64,000 nucleotides of DNA, from the NCBI GenBank assembly GCA_963809205.1, contig CAWEIS010000006.1:56702-120701 (forward strand). The letters run 5' to 3'. Numbering within the stretch: the stretch's first letter is position 1; every line of letters starts with the position of its first letter. Source of the stretch: DATLLN01 sp963809205. GTDB taxonomy: Bacteria > Actinomycetota > Thermoleophilia > Gaiellales > JAICJC01. A program made the position numbers and the translations under genes. Below the pieces are notes generated by a model that saw only the letters and a program-made list of their open reading frames with translations, was not told where the DNA came from and did no database searches. Of the stretch, positions 1 to 8,217 are shown in pieces.

Positions 1-1205
1 ACGGCGTGCACATGAACCCGCCGCCGCCGATCAGCTGCAGCAGCTCGTTGACGTAGGGCAGCCACTTGGGCATCTCGCCGCGCAGGGCCAGGAACGGCCG
101 GTCGTCCGGGTACCAGACGCCGCCGTCGTCGAGGAACGAGCCGGCCTCGGCGGCGACCAGCGCCGACCGGGTCAGCTCGACCATGTTCCAGATCTGGCCC
201 AGCTTCTCCTGGATGTGGTCGAAGCGGACGACGCCGGTGGTGTTCCCGATCATGTGGCCGAGCCCGAACGCGAACGAGAGCTTGACGTAGGCGCGCGTGA
301 ACGCCTGGTGCATGATGTGGCCGCGCCAGCCGGTGTCGGTGATCACCTCGGAGTAGCCCTCCGGGTCGCCGACCAGGAACACGCGGTCGTGGGGGATGAC
401 GACGTCGTCGAAGATGGCGACGGCGTCCATCTCGTCGAACCGCGAGGACAGCGGGTAGTCGAACGCCGAGCGCTGCTTGGAGTAGCTGTCGCGGCAGATG
501 AACTTCAGCCCCGGCGTGCCCATCGGGATGGCGAAGGCCAGCGCGTAGTTGCCGTCCTGCGGCCGGATGTCCGAGCCCGGGGTAGACCGTCAGCTCGTCG
601 GCGAACGGCGCCAGCGTCGCCAGCATCCGGGCGCCGCGGACGACGATGCCCTCAGCCGTCTCGCCGACCTTGTGCAGCGCAACCTCGCCCATCGCCTGCT
701 CGGCCTCCGGCTTCGAGCGGTCGACCTGCGGGTTCATGATCGAGTGGGTCGTCGACAGGTCGCGGTCGCGCATCAGCTTCTGGTAGGCGACCAGGTTGGC
801 CGCGCCCTGCTCGTTGCCGCGGCGGGCCCAGACGTCGGCCCGGCCGGCGAAGCAGGCGAAGGTGACGTTCAGGTAGTCCGGCGTGCGGCCCATCATGCCC
901 GCGGTGGCCGACGCGGTCAGCTCGATCGCCCGCCGGCGCCGCTCCAGGTCCTCCTTGGTGCGCGGGATCAGGTGGGTGACGTTGACCAGCCGGCCGTCGT
1001 CGGGCGACGGCGCCAGCATCTCGTCGGCGTGCTCGTGCTGCAGGTCGTACACACGGGCCATCGACTCCGCGGCGGCGCGCAGCTCCGGATGCTCGAGCGG
1101 GTGCGTGATCTTCTCCCCGTTCAGCCAGATCTCGCGCGCGTCGCCGGACAGGCCGTCGAGGAACTGCTTGCCGGTGCGCGCGGCGGTGGTCGCGGCGGTG
1201 GCCAT
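1..1205 (-). pseudogene. 4-hydroxyphenylacetate 3-monooxygenase (HpaB-type) oxygenase, frameshifted and cut by the window edge
   Basis: FADH2-dependent aromatic hydroxylase large component of the HpaB family, which ortho-hydroxylates phenolic acids such as 4-hydroxyphenylacetate using reduced flavin from a partner reductase. The minus-strand reading from ATG 1205 gives about 209 residues ending in ELTVYPG. The family sequence then continues in another frame (SDIRPQDGNYALAFAIP) from about position 577 to the window edge. One extra base in the CCCGGGG run at 576-582 explains the break. About 400 of the usual 480-520 residues are visible. The start overlaps the stop of the dioxygenase gene by one base (TGATG), so the two genes are one operon. 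The family call is firm; the exact phenolic substrate is inferred from the neighbours. The break may be a sequencing error rather than a real mutation. Confidence 0.8.
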
Positions 1206-2135
1206 CAGATGGGGACCTCCTTCAGCGGTGGGAGCTTCTCGCCGAGCATCTCGAGGCTGTCGCGCTCGTAGCGGACGGCCTCCTCGTCGAAGCGGAAGTA
1301 GGAGCGCGGCGGCAGCGGCCCCCAGGTGTTCGAGGAGTGGCGGTCGTCCGGCCACTCGCGCGGCACGTGGTCGGCGTCCAGCTGCTCCATGTCGCAGTAC
1401 AGCTCGACGAACAGCGGCTCCTCGGTGATCCGGACGTAGCCGCACAGGTTCTGGGCCAGTCCGTGGCGCACCGGCCCCCAGCCGAGCCAGCGGCCGTGCT
1501 GGGCGAGGTGGTCGAAGGCGACGCGCAGGTTGCCCCAGTCGACCATGTCGAACGCGAGGTGGTGGAAGTGCGGCCGGCGTCTTTCCGACCAGCGCCATCA
1601 CGTGGTGGTCGGAGTTGATGTGGAACCAGATGCCGCCGTCGCCCAGCCGGTCGGACACGCGCATGCCCAGCACGTCGGTGTAGAAGGCGGTCTGCTCGGC
1701 CATCCGGCCGGTCAGCACGTTGACGTGGCCCAGCTTGCGCGGCCGGAAACCGGGCAGGGCCAGCCCGGTGCGGGCGATGTCGGGGCGCCGGTCGTCGTCG
1801 TCGCGGTGGGGCATCAGCTGGATGCCGTTGCCGTCGGGGTCGTCGAGGAACAGCGCGCCGTCACGGGCCTCGTGCTCGATGCCGTGATGGTCGAGGTGGC
1901 GGGTCGCGTCGTCCAGCGAGACATCGCGACGCAGCTCGAAGGCGGTGTGGTCGTGGCCCGGCTCGCCCTGCCCGATCAGCTCCAGCGAGTAGGGCTCGTA
2001 GCCGCAGCGCAGGAAGGCGTGGTGGCCGGCGCGCTCGACCTCGGTCAGCCCGAACTGGATGCCCCACCGCCCGATCGCCTCGTCCAGGTCGGCGACCCGC
2101 AGGCCGACGTGGTCGATGCGCCGCAGCGAGATCAC
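1205..2135 (-). pseudogene. Type I extradiol (VOC-fold) ring-cleavage dioxygenase, frameshifted
   Basis: Two-domain vicinal-oxygen-chelate dioxygenase, most likely acting on a catechol such as 3,4-dihydroxyphenylacetate (homoprotocatechuate). It starts at GTG 2135, overlapping the stop of the upstream FAH-family gene (GTGA). The first frame carries the N-terminal domain and the first metal ligand, His137 in KLGHVNVLTG. After about residue 185 (GKTPA) the homologous sequence moves to another frame, which carries the second His (PHFHHLAFDMV) and the Glu ligand (LFVELYCD), ending at 1205. A one-base excess near 1573-1581 explains the shift. With it repaired, all three Fe/Mn ligands are present in about 309 residues, the normal length. 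Family confident; substrate inferred from the operon. Confidence 0.8.
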
Positions 2136-2992
2136 GGCAGCGCGCCCTCGGCGACCGCTCGCTCGGCCTCGTCCTCCGGCATCGCGAGTGCGACGTGCAG
2201 GGTGTTGGCGGACACCTGCATCTGGTCGCCGGGCCCGGACAGGTCGACGTCCCAGTCGATCACCGTGTTCGACAGCCGGCCCAGGTTGGTCGCCTCGACC
2301 TCGACCACGTCCCCCGGCTCCATCGGCCGCGAGTTGGCGGGAGTGCCCGAGAGGACGACGTCGCCCGGCTCCAGGGTGATCAGCCGGCTGAGGTCGGCGA
2401 GCAGGTAGCTGATCGGCCAGATCAGGTCGGAGGCCGAACCCTGCTGGACGACCTCGCCGTTCAGGTAGGTGCGGATCTCGAAGCTGGTCGCGTCGAACTC
2501 GGAGGCGGGCACCAGCTCGGGGCCGATCGGGCAGAACCCGTCCTGGCCCTTGACCCGCAGCATCGAGCCGCGGTCGGCGTGGCGGAAGTCGTGGAGGCCG
2601 ACGTCGTTGGCCACCGCGTACCCGGCGACGTGGTCGAGCACGGTGTCCTGGGAGACCCCGTGGATCCGGGTGCCGATGACCACGGCGACCTCACCCTCGT
2701 AGTTCAGGAAGCGGGCGCCCTTCGGCCGCCGCAGCGCGCCGCGATGCCCGTTCAGCGTCGTCGGCGGCTTCATGAAGTACGACGGTTCGGGCGGTGTCCG
2801 CGCCGCATACTCCTCGACCCGGCTACGGTAGGTCAGATGGGTGGCGATGATCTTGCTCGGCTGGACGGGAGCCAGGTAGGAGGCCGTGGCCTCCTCGATG
2901 CGCTCGCCGGACTCCAGCTCGATCGCGTTCCCGTCGAGACGGCCCCACTGGGCCGTGTCGTTTACCGTGACGCGAACACGCCGTCCCTGCAC
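2132..2992 (-). CDS. Fumarylacetoacetate hydrolase-fold protein (HpaG-type isomerase/decarboxylase candidate)
   Basis: A 286-residue FAH-fold enzyme. Metal-site motifs are visible: NYEGEVAVVIG with the acidic ligands, NDVGLHD, the KGQDGFCPIGP catalytic loop and VVLSGTPA near the C-terminus. In homoprotocatechuate meta-cleavage pathways such proteins decarboxylate or isomerise the ring-opened dicarboxylate, and its position directly ahead of the extradiol dioxygenase fits that role. It is the first gene of the minus-strand operon and overlaps the dioxygenase start by three bases (stop at 2134-2132). A near-palindromic site lies just upstream, between this gene and the divergent decarboxylase gene. 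Hydrolase activity on another acylpyruvate cannot be excluded. Confidence 0.85.
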   Translation of the reverse strand: MQGRRVRVTVNDTAQWGRLDGNAIELESGERIEEATASYLAPVQPSKIIATHLTYRSRVEEYAARTPPEPSYFMKPPTTLNGHRGALRRPKGARFLNYEGEVAVVIGTRIHGVSQDTVLDHVAGYAVANDVGLHDFRHADRGSMLRVKGQDGFCPIGPELVPASEFDATSFEIRTYLNGEVVQQGSASDLIWPISYLLADLSRLITLEPGDVVLSGTPANSRPMEPGDVVEVEATNLGRLSNTVIDWDVDLSGPGDQMQVSANTLHVALAMPEDEAERAVAEGALP

Positions 2993-2993
2993 G

Positions 2994-3012
2994 ATTGGAT
3001 ACAGTATTCCAT
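2994..3012. promoter_or_regulatory. Imperfect palindrome in a divergent promoter; candidate GntR operator
   Basis: The short gap between the divergent genes at 2992 (minus) and 3042 (plus) holds TGGATACAGTATTCCA, an imperfect inverted repeat. Operators of GntR/FCD regulators are commonly short palindromes of this size, and such a regulator is encoded 1.5 kb away. The operator role is inference. Confidence 0.35.
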
Positions 3013-3041
3013 CCCAGGGTCGTGGTCAAGGAGGTCGAGTG

Positions 3042-3407
3042 GTGGTGGAAGGGACGAGGCGCGAGCGCGGACTTGCGCGGCTGGCCGAACTGGGTGACGA
3101 GCCCGGCGGCGATGCCTTCATCGAGCGGATGGGCAACCCGATGGGCGAGTGGCTCGTCGATTGGGTGTTCGGCGACGTGCACGCCCGGCCCGGGCTGAGC
3201 GCCCGCGAGCGTGAGCTGATCATCGTCGCCGTGCTGAGCGCGATCGGCTCGAGCGATCCGCAGGTGGCGGCGCACATCCGCGCGCTGCGCGCGATCGACG
3301 TGCCCTGGGAGGAGATCGAGGAGACGATCCTCCAGACCGCGCCGTACGCCGGGATCCCGCGCGCGATCAACGCGCTCAAGGTGCTGCGGACGGAGCAGGG
3401 GCGATGA
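3042..3407 (+). CDS. Carboxymuconolactone decarboxylase (CMD/AhpD-fold) family protein
   Basis: A 121-residue all-helical protein of the CMD family. It has LSARERELIIVAVLSAIG and the helix LQTAPYAGIPRAINALKVL typical of gamma-carboxymuconolactone decarboxylase-like proteins. The AhpD-type CxxC pair is absent, so it is not a peroxidase of that class. Three consecutive GTG codons (3039, 3042, 3045) follow an AAGGAGG at 3028-3034; 3042 gives the best spacing (7 bases). Its stop overlaps the next FAH gene (ATGA at 3404-3407), so the two are co-transcribed. It probably works in the aromatic-acid cluster, but its reaction is not determined here. Confidence 0.75.
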   Translation: MVEGTRRERGLARLAELGDEPGGDAFIERMGNPMGEWLVDWVFGDVHARPGLSARERELIIVAVLSAIGSSDPQVAAHIRALRAIDVPWEEIEETILQTAPYAGIPRAINALKVLRTEQGR

Positions 3408-4231
3408 GGGCGCTGCGCTACACGATCGGCGGCGACGCCCGGCTCGGCCGGCTGGACGACCTGACGGTGGTGGACGCCGGCCCGGCGGGGCCGTTCGGGC
3501 TGGTGCCTTCTCCCGAGACCTGGGCGGCGCTCGAGGCCGCCGACGGCGACCGGCGGTCGCTGGGCGACGTGACAGTGCTCTACCCGACCGAGCCGCGCAA
3601 GATCATGGCGATCGGCCTCAACTACCGCGACCATGCCGAGGAGTCGGAGCTGGACATCCCGCCGGTGCCGGTGGTGTTCGCAAAGTGGCCGAGCTCGCTG
3701 ATCTCCCCCGAGGAGCCGATCGTGGTTCCCCGCGAGGAGAGCCGCCCGGACTACGAGGGCGAGGTGGCGGTGATTTTGGGCCGCGATGTCTACCGGGCGG
3801 ACGCCGACCAGGCCCGCGCCGCCGTCGGCGGCATCACGATCGTCAACGACGTCTCCGGCCGCCGCGCGCAGCTGGAGACGCCGCTTCGCCAGTTCACGCT
3901 CGGCAAGAGCTTCGACACGTTCACGCCGATGGGGCCGTTCGTGCAGAACGCCGACGGCGTCGACCTCGAGCGGATCGCGATCGAGACGCGGGTGTCCGGC
4001 GAGGTGATGCAGTCGTCCAGCACCGCCAACCTGATCTTCTCGGTCGTCGAGATCATCGAGTACCTGTCGAAGGGGATGACACTGTACGCCGGCGACGTGA
4101 TTGCAACCGGGACGCCCGGCGGCGTCGGCGACTCGCGTGACCCTCGGCGCTACCTGCGGGAGGGCGACGAGGTCGAGATCAGCGTCGCCGGGGTGGGCAC
4201 GCTTCGCAACCCGGTGACGCTCGAGGCCTAG
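3404..4231 (+). CDS. Fumarylacetoacetate hydrolase-family protein
   Basis: A 275-residue FAH-fold enzyme, the second in this cluster. It has an N-terminal cap followed by KIMAIGLNYRDHAEE, the metal-ligand segment DYEGEVAVILG, TLGKSFDTFTPMGP and the C-terminal VIATGTPGGVG. This is the layout of 2-hydroxyhepta-2,4-diene-1,7-dioate isomerases and acylpyruvases. It is coupled to the CMD-family gene by a four-base ATGA overlap. Together with the divergently encoded FAH protein it could supply the decarboxylase and isomerase halves that are fused in enterobacterial HpaG, but which protein does which step cannot be read from sequence. Confidence 0.85.
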   Translation: MRALRYTIGGDARLGRLDDLTVVDAGPAGPFGLVPSPETWAALEAADGDRRSLGDVTVLYPTEPRKIMAIGLNYRDHAEESELDIPPVPVVFAKWPSSLISPEEPIVVPREESRPDYEGEVAVILGRDVYRADADQARAAVGGITIVNDVSGRRAQLETPLRQFTLGKSFDTFTPMGPFVQNADGVDLERIAIETRVSGEVMQSSSTANLIFSVVEIIEYLSKGMTLYAGDVIATGTPGGVGDSRDPRRYLREGDEVEISVAGVGTLRNPVTLEA

Positions 4232-4506
4232 CGTCCGGGCAGGATCTTCTCGTAGCAGACGCTCTTGGGGTCGGCGGCGAACGGGCCCCAGCAGGGGATC
4301 CGGCGGTAGTACCCGCCGCACGCCACAGGCGTGTTGTCAATATAGGCGACGACGACTCCACCGGACGGTGGCAGGAAGATCTCGGCCGCCGGCAGGCCGC
4401 CCGACCCGGGCACGCCGTCGCAGGTGTCGAGCAGCTCGGCCTCCAGCCGGTCGGTCATCGCGACGACAACGGCGTCGTCGAACCGCACGCGCCGGACGCC
4501 GGTCAC
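4228..4506 (-). pseudogene. GNAT N-acetyltransferase with internal deletion
   Basis: This 92-residue frame starts like a GNAT enzyme (the strand VVVAYIDNTPVACGG) and ends like one (YYRRIPCWGPFAADPKSVCYEKIL, the usual C-terminal strands). The roughly 60-70 residues between them, including the acetyl-CoA-binding loop (R/Q-x-x-G-x-G/A), are missing without loss of frame. The start GTG 4506 overlaps the stop of the GntR gene (GTGA), so it was probably co-transcribed with it. Without the acetyl-CoA site it should be inactive. It is either a deletion remnant or an assembly collapse. Its C-terminal end meets the convergent FAH gene at 4228-4231. Confidence 0.55.
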
Positions 4507-5162
4507 TCGTGTTCGACGGGCGCCCACGAGCGCACGTGGTCACGTGCCAGCCGTTCGGCCAGGTCGGCGTCGCCCGCCTCGACGGCGTTCACGATCTGCT
4601 CGTGCTCGTCCGCCCAGGAGAGCACCTGCACGGGGTCGTCCGCCTGCATGGCGTAGATCAGCACGCCCAGCTGCGGCGCCCAGAGCATCTCGGCGAAGCG
4701 TGACAGGTATGCGTTGCCCGCTCCGGCGACGAGCGCGAGGTGGAACCCGCGGTTGACGTCGTAGCTCTCCGACGGGTCGCCTCCGGCAGCCCGCTGGGCG
4801 GCGATCGCGCCGCGCATCGCGGCGATCGCCTCCGGGTCGCGGCGCTCGGCCGCCAGCCGTGCGGCGCCCGGCTCGAGCGCGATCCGCGCGAGCCACGACT
4901 GGCGCTCGTCGGCGAAGTCGTGGTCGGCCACCGTCGCTCCGCGGTTGGCCTCGAACTCGACCAGCCCCTCGGTGGCCAGCCGCCGCAGCGCCTCCCGCAG
5001 CGGCGTCCGCGAGACGCCCAGCTCATCGGCCAGCGCTGCCTGCCGAAGCCGGCTGCCGCGGGGCAGGTCGCCGGACAGGATCCGCGCCCGGACGGCGTCG
5101 TAGACCTGGTCGACGACGCTCTGGATCTGGAGGGGGGCGGAGGCGGTCACTGTGCTTTGCAT
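4503..5162 (-). CDS. GntR-family transcriptional regulator (FCD domain)
   Basis: A 219-residue regulator: winged helix at about residues 18-85 (YDAVRARILSGDLPRGSRL, then ELGVSRTPLREALRRL, the recognition helix) and a helical FCD ligand domain after it. The FCD domain contains the metal-binding-type residues in YDVNRGFHLALVAGAGN and DEHEQIVNAVEAGDADLAERL. Regulators of this subfamily usually sense organic acids and repress nearby catabolic operons, so the aromatic cluster at 1-4.2 kb is its likely target. The protein starts at ATG 5162; AT-rich sequence upstream (TAATGTATGC) may hold the promoter. Confidence 0.9.
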   Translation of the reverse strand: MQSTVTASAPLQIQSVVDQVYDAVRARILSGDLPRGSRLRQAALADELGVSRTPLREALRRLATEGLVEFEANRGATVADHDFADERQSWLARIALEPGAARLAAERRDPEAIAAMRGAIAAQRAAGGDPSESYDVNRGFHLALVAGAGNAYLSRFAEMLWAPQLGVLIYAMQADDPVQVLSWADEHEQIVNAVEAGDADLAERLARDHVRSWAPVEHE

Positions 5163-5271
5163 ACATTACGCCGCCACTCGTGTGGGTCAAGGATCCCGGT
5201 TCACCGCTTCATCACCGGTTGTTCTCTGCGGAATCACCGCGTGGTCGCCACCGCTGGCTAGATTCATCTCG

Positions 5272-5676
5272 ATGGAGACCTCCCGACTCGCGGGGATTCC
5301 GTTGCTCGCGGACCTCGAGGACGCCGATCTCGAGCTGATCGCCGCCTCAGCGCGCGAGGTTGACGTCGAGGCGGGGCACGCGCTCGCCACCGAGGGAGAG
5401 TTCGGGCACGCGCTCTTTGCGATCGAGAGCGGGACGGCCGAGGTCAGTGCCGATGGCGAGACCCGGAGGACGCTCGGCCCCGGAGACGTGTTCGGCGAGA
5501 TCGCCGTGATGGCGTCGGGACGCCGCACTGCGTCGGTGGTCGCCACGTCGCCGATGCGGCTGATCGCGTTCTTCAAGCGCGACGTCTGGGCGCTCGAGCA
5601 GCAGTCTCCGAAGGTCGCCGAGCGTCTGCGCACGCTGGCGGCCGAGCACCGCGAGCCCCGCCAAGACCCCGTCTAG
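5272..5676 (+). CDS. Cyclic nucleotide-binding (CRP-like sensor) domain protein
   Basis: A 134-residue protein made of one cNMP-binding beta-roll. IPLLADLEDADLELIA is followed by the phosphate-binding cassette-like GDVFGEIAVMASGRRTASVVA and a C-terminal helix. There is no HTH domain, so it is not a CRP-type DNA-binding regulator; stand-alone domains of this kind act as sensors or regulatory subunits. The conserved G-E-(I/L)-A and the R-T of the cassette are present, so nucleotide binding is plausible. It is transcribed alone, with 160 bases before the permease gene. Confidence 0.8.
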   Translation: METSRLAGIPLLADLEDADLELIAASAREVDVEAGHALATEGEFGHALFAIESGTAEVSADGETRRTLGPGDVFGEIAVMASGRRTASVVATSPMRLIAFFKRDVWALEQQSPKVAERLRTLAAEHREPRQDPV

Positions 5677-5683
5677 CACGGTC

Positions 5684-5707
5684 GGGGTCAGAGCGGGGTC
5701 CGACCCG
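5684..5707. repeat. GGGGTC/GACCCC-type palindromic element
   Basis: An imperfect copy of the motif GGGTCAGAGCGGGGTCCGACCC. Related but more perfect copies lie at about 10757, 11381 and 31892. It directly follows the cNMP-binding gene, so it may also act in transcript ending. Confidence 0.4.
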
Positions 5708-5839
5708 CTTGAGCGACGAGTTCGCGACGACCTGCTCCTGATCCCGCGACGCGGAGCCGTGCGCGAGGCTTGACGATCTCGCGACAGGGTGCGAATGTAT
5801 CCAAGATTTCATCCGCTTCGTCTTCTGAGGAGGCCGTCG

Positions 5840-7354
5840 ATGCCTGAAATGCCCGTGGAGCCAACCGCTGGGGAGCTGGGCGAACGCCGGCTCGGCACCA
5901 TCCACGCGGTGGCCCAGTCCCTCGCGATCGGGCCGATGTTCTCGGTCGCGTTGGTGCTCGCGCTGGTCTCGAATCCGGACACCGGCTCGAGCTTCAACGC
6001 CACACTGAGCGTGCTCGTCGCCGGGCTCGGCGTCCTCGCCATCGCCTACGCGATCGCATTGTTCGCGCGCCGCTACGCCGGCGCCGGCGCGGTGTACGAG
6101 TACCTCACCCATGGCGCGCATCCCGCAGTCGGCGTCTTCACCGCGGGCCTCTTCTTCGTCGGCACGCTGTTCCTCGGCGGTGGCGGCATCTACCTCGGCC
6201 TGGGCATCCTCACCAACGACTTCTGGGCCCGGCACATCAGCAACAGCGGCACCGGCCCGCGCTGGTGGATCTTCGCCCTGATCTTCCTGGTCATCGTGCT
6301 TGTCATGAACTACATCGGCATCCGGCTGGCGATCAGCGCGATGCTGGCGTTCGCCGCCGTCTCGTTCACGGCGATGACGATCCTCGCGCTGGCGATCATC
6401 TTCCAGGGTGGCGAGAGCGGCAACACGCTGCAAATGTTCAACCCGTCGACCACGTCGATCGGGACAGTGTTCTCCGGGGTGATGCTCGGCATCCTGCTGT
6501 TCGTGGGATTCGAGGCTGCCGCCTCGATCGGTGAGGAGAGCCACGACCCGCACCGATCGATCCCCCGGGCGCTGATCGGCACAGTTGCGGCGTCGGCCGT
6601 CTTCTACGTGCTGATGTCGTACGCGATCTCGGTCGGCTTGGGCAAGGCAGCGGTCGACCAGGGAGCCTGGCTCGACCCTGCCGCGCTGGACAACCTGGCG
6701 ACCAAGTACATCGGCTCCTGGTACGCGGGCGTCATCGACGCCGTCGTCATCCTGGACGCCCTCGCCCTCGCGTTGGCCATCTGCGTCACGCTCGGCCGCG
6801 GCTACTTCGCCCTCGGACGCGACGGCCTGCTGCCGTCGGTCTTCGCGAAGACCTCGAGCCGCAATACGCCGTGGGTCGGCAACCTGGTCGTGGTCGTCGG
6901 CTGCGTCGGCCTGATCGCGATCTCCGAGTGGACGAGCACCATGGACAAGTTCGTGCCGATCTTCGGCTCGAACGCGTTTGCGACGTTCATCGTCTCGGCG
7001 ACCGCGGGCTCGTTCGCGATCGAGCTCGTCTACCTGATCCTCTGCGTCGCGGCCATCCGCCTGCTGCTCCGCGACGGCGCGGCATGGTGGCAGTGGATCG
7101 TCATCGTGATCGCGATCGCGACGCCGATCCTCGGCTTCTACGGCGCGCTCGACCCGGCGCCTCACAACGGTGACAACCCCAACTGGCTGGCGTTCTACTG
7201 GGCGCTCGCGGTCGTGGTGCTGGCGGCGCTGTGGTACGGGCTGATGCAGATCTGGAAGCCAGAGCGGATCCGCAACGCCGCCCAGCATGCGGCGGAGCAC
7301 CGGGGCGTGGCGCCGCTCGACGAGAGCGTCGACTACAAGCCACTTCCCGAGTAG
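5840..7354 (+). CDS. APC-superfamily amino acid permease
   Basis: A 504-residue integral membrane transporter of the amino acid-polyamine-organocation superfamily, with about 12 hydrophobic helices. The first helix region TIHAVAQSLAIGPMF is the unwound substrate-binding helix type, and VGFEAAASIGEESHDPHRSIPRA is the family hallmark after TM6. ATG 5840 is chosen because GAGGAGG at 5827-5833 stands at proper distance. Likely import of an amino acid or amine by proton symport. The aminotransferase/amidotransferase pair 1 kb downstream hints at an amine or GABA-like substrate, but that is inference. Confidence 0.88.
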   Translation: MPEMPVEPTAGELGERRLGTIHAVAQSLAIGPMFSVALVLALVSNPDTGSSFNATLSVLVAGLGVLAIAYAIALFARRYAGAGAVYEYLTHGAHPAVGVFTAGLFFVGTLFLGGGGIYLGLGILTNDFWARHISNSGTGPRWWIFALIFLVIVLVMNYIGIRLAISAMLAFAAVSFTAMTILALAIIFQGGESGNTLQMFNPSTTSIGTVFSGVMLGILLFVGFEAAASIGEESHDPHRSIPRALIGTVAASAVFYVLMSYAISVGLGKAAVDQGAWLDPAALDNLATKYIGSWYAGVIDAVVILDALALALAICVTLGRGYFALGRDGLLPSVFAKTSSRNTPWVGNLVVVVGCVGLIAISEWTSTMDKFVPIFGSNAFATFIVSATAGSFAIELVYLILCVAAIRLLLRDGAAWWQWIVIVIAIATPILGFYGALDPAPHNGDNPNWLAFYWALAVVVLAALWYGLMQIWKPERIRNAAQHAAEHRGVAPLDESVDYKPLPE

Positions 7355-7468
7355 CAGCAACCGGCAACGGGAGGGGTGGGCCGGCGCTCGCCCCTCCCGA
7401 TCTCCTTGCCTCAATCGGTACGAGCGTGGTACAACAGAGGGAAACCCGCTCGTAACAGGAGGCGCAAA

Positions 7469-7900
7469 GTGCGTGTGTCAGAGATCATGCAGATGGATCT
7501 CATCACCTGCGCTCCGACCGACACGGTGACGGCGGCGGCCCGCACCATGCATGCCCACTCGGTGGGCGCCGTGCTGGTCATGGACGGCTCCCGGCTGACA
7601 GGGATCTTCACCGAGCGCGACCTGGTCGCGCTGGTGGCCGAGGGCCACGATGCCCGTGACCGGCCGCTGTCGGCCGTCATGTCCCGCGACGTGTGCATGG
7701 CGCCGCCGGACGCCGATCTGCTGTGGGCGGCGGAGATGATGCGCCGCCGCCGGGTGCGCCACCTGCCAGTCGGCGACGACGGCATGGTGGTCGGCATCGT
7801 GTCGCTGCGCGACCTGTTCGTCTTCGCCGAGTCGGTGCTACGGCTCGATCCGGGCGGAGCGGAGACCGCGCGCGACGTGCTCGCCGCGGCGAGTGGTTGA
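7469..7900 (+). CDS. CBS-domain pair protein
   Basis: A 143-residue protein consisting of two CBS motifs (residues about 8-65 and 72-130). Both show the pattern VGAVLVMDGSRLTGIFTERDL / VRHLPVGDDGMVVGIVSLRDL. CBS pairs (Bateman modules) bind adenosyl nucleotides and regulate partner proteins. GTG 7469 is selected because AGGAGG lies six bases upstream (7457-7462). A 7-bp inverted repeat (ACGAGCG ... CGCTCGT, 7419-7453) precedes the ribosome-binding site and could fold in the leader. No partner domain is fused, so the target is unknown. Confidence 0.85.
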   Translation: MRVSEIMQMDLITCAPTDTVTAAARTMHAHSVGAVLVMDGSRLTGIFTERDLVALVAEGHDARDRPLSAVMSRDVCMAPPDADLLWAAEMMRRRRVRHLPVGDDGMVVGIVSLRDLFVFAESVLRLDPGGAETARDVLAAASG

Positions 7901-7929
7901 CCGGAGTCGATCGAGGGAAAGGCGTAGGC

Positions 7930-8217
7930 ATGAACGATGGCGCAGGGTACGAGCGAGCAGTCGGCCTCGGGTTGCTGGGAGTTGTCGCCTGCATGGCGTG
8001 GCCGATCTGGGGCGTGATCGCGGCCGCCCAGCGGGACTTCACATGGTCGGTGGCGGCATCCGCCCTGATCCCGCTGGCGATCAACGTGTGTCTGGCTGGC
8101 ACTCGCGCTGCGCGTCCCCGCGCGAATCGCGTCGTCATGGCATCACCTCACCCACGCGGTGGGCGACCGGCTACACGGAGGCACGCACCGACACGCGTGA
8201 CAGCGCATCGGCGATGA
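7930..8217 (+). CDS. Small hypothetical membrane protein
   Basis: A 95-residue frame from ATG 7930. It has two hydrophobic stretches (AVGLGLLGVVACMAWPIWGVI and FTWSVAASALIPLAINVCL) and a basic C-terminal tail. The tail overlaps the 3' end of the convergent aminotransferase gene by about 47 bases, so the true end may be earlier if a base is wrong. I recognise no family. It follows the CBS gene by 29 bases and may be in the same transcript. Confidence 0.45.
   Translation: MNDGAGYERAVGLGLLGVVACMAWPIWGVIAAAQRDFTWSVAASALIPLAINVCLAGTRAARPRANRVVMASPHPRGGRPATRRHAPTRVTAHRR

Noticed and set aside
215..1618. Plus-strand frames of 170-240 codons over the HpaB/dioxygenase region
   Set aside because: They are shadows of the minus-strand genes; composition is Arg/Pro/Val-rich with no family match, while the opposite strand gives clear enzyme motifs.
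5573..7414. 613-codon minus-strand frame opposite the APC permease
   Set aside because: Extremely Arg/Asp/Gln-rich and antisense to a permease with clear helices; a high-GC antisense artefact.
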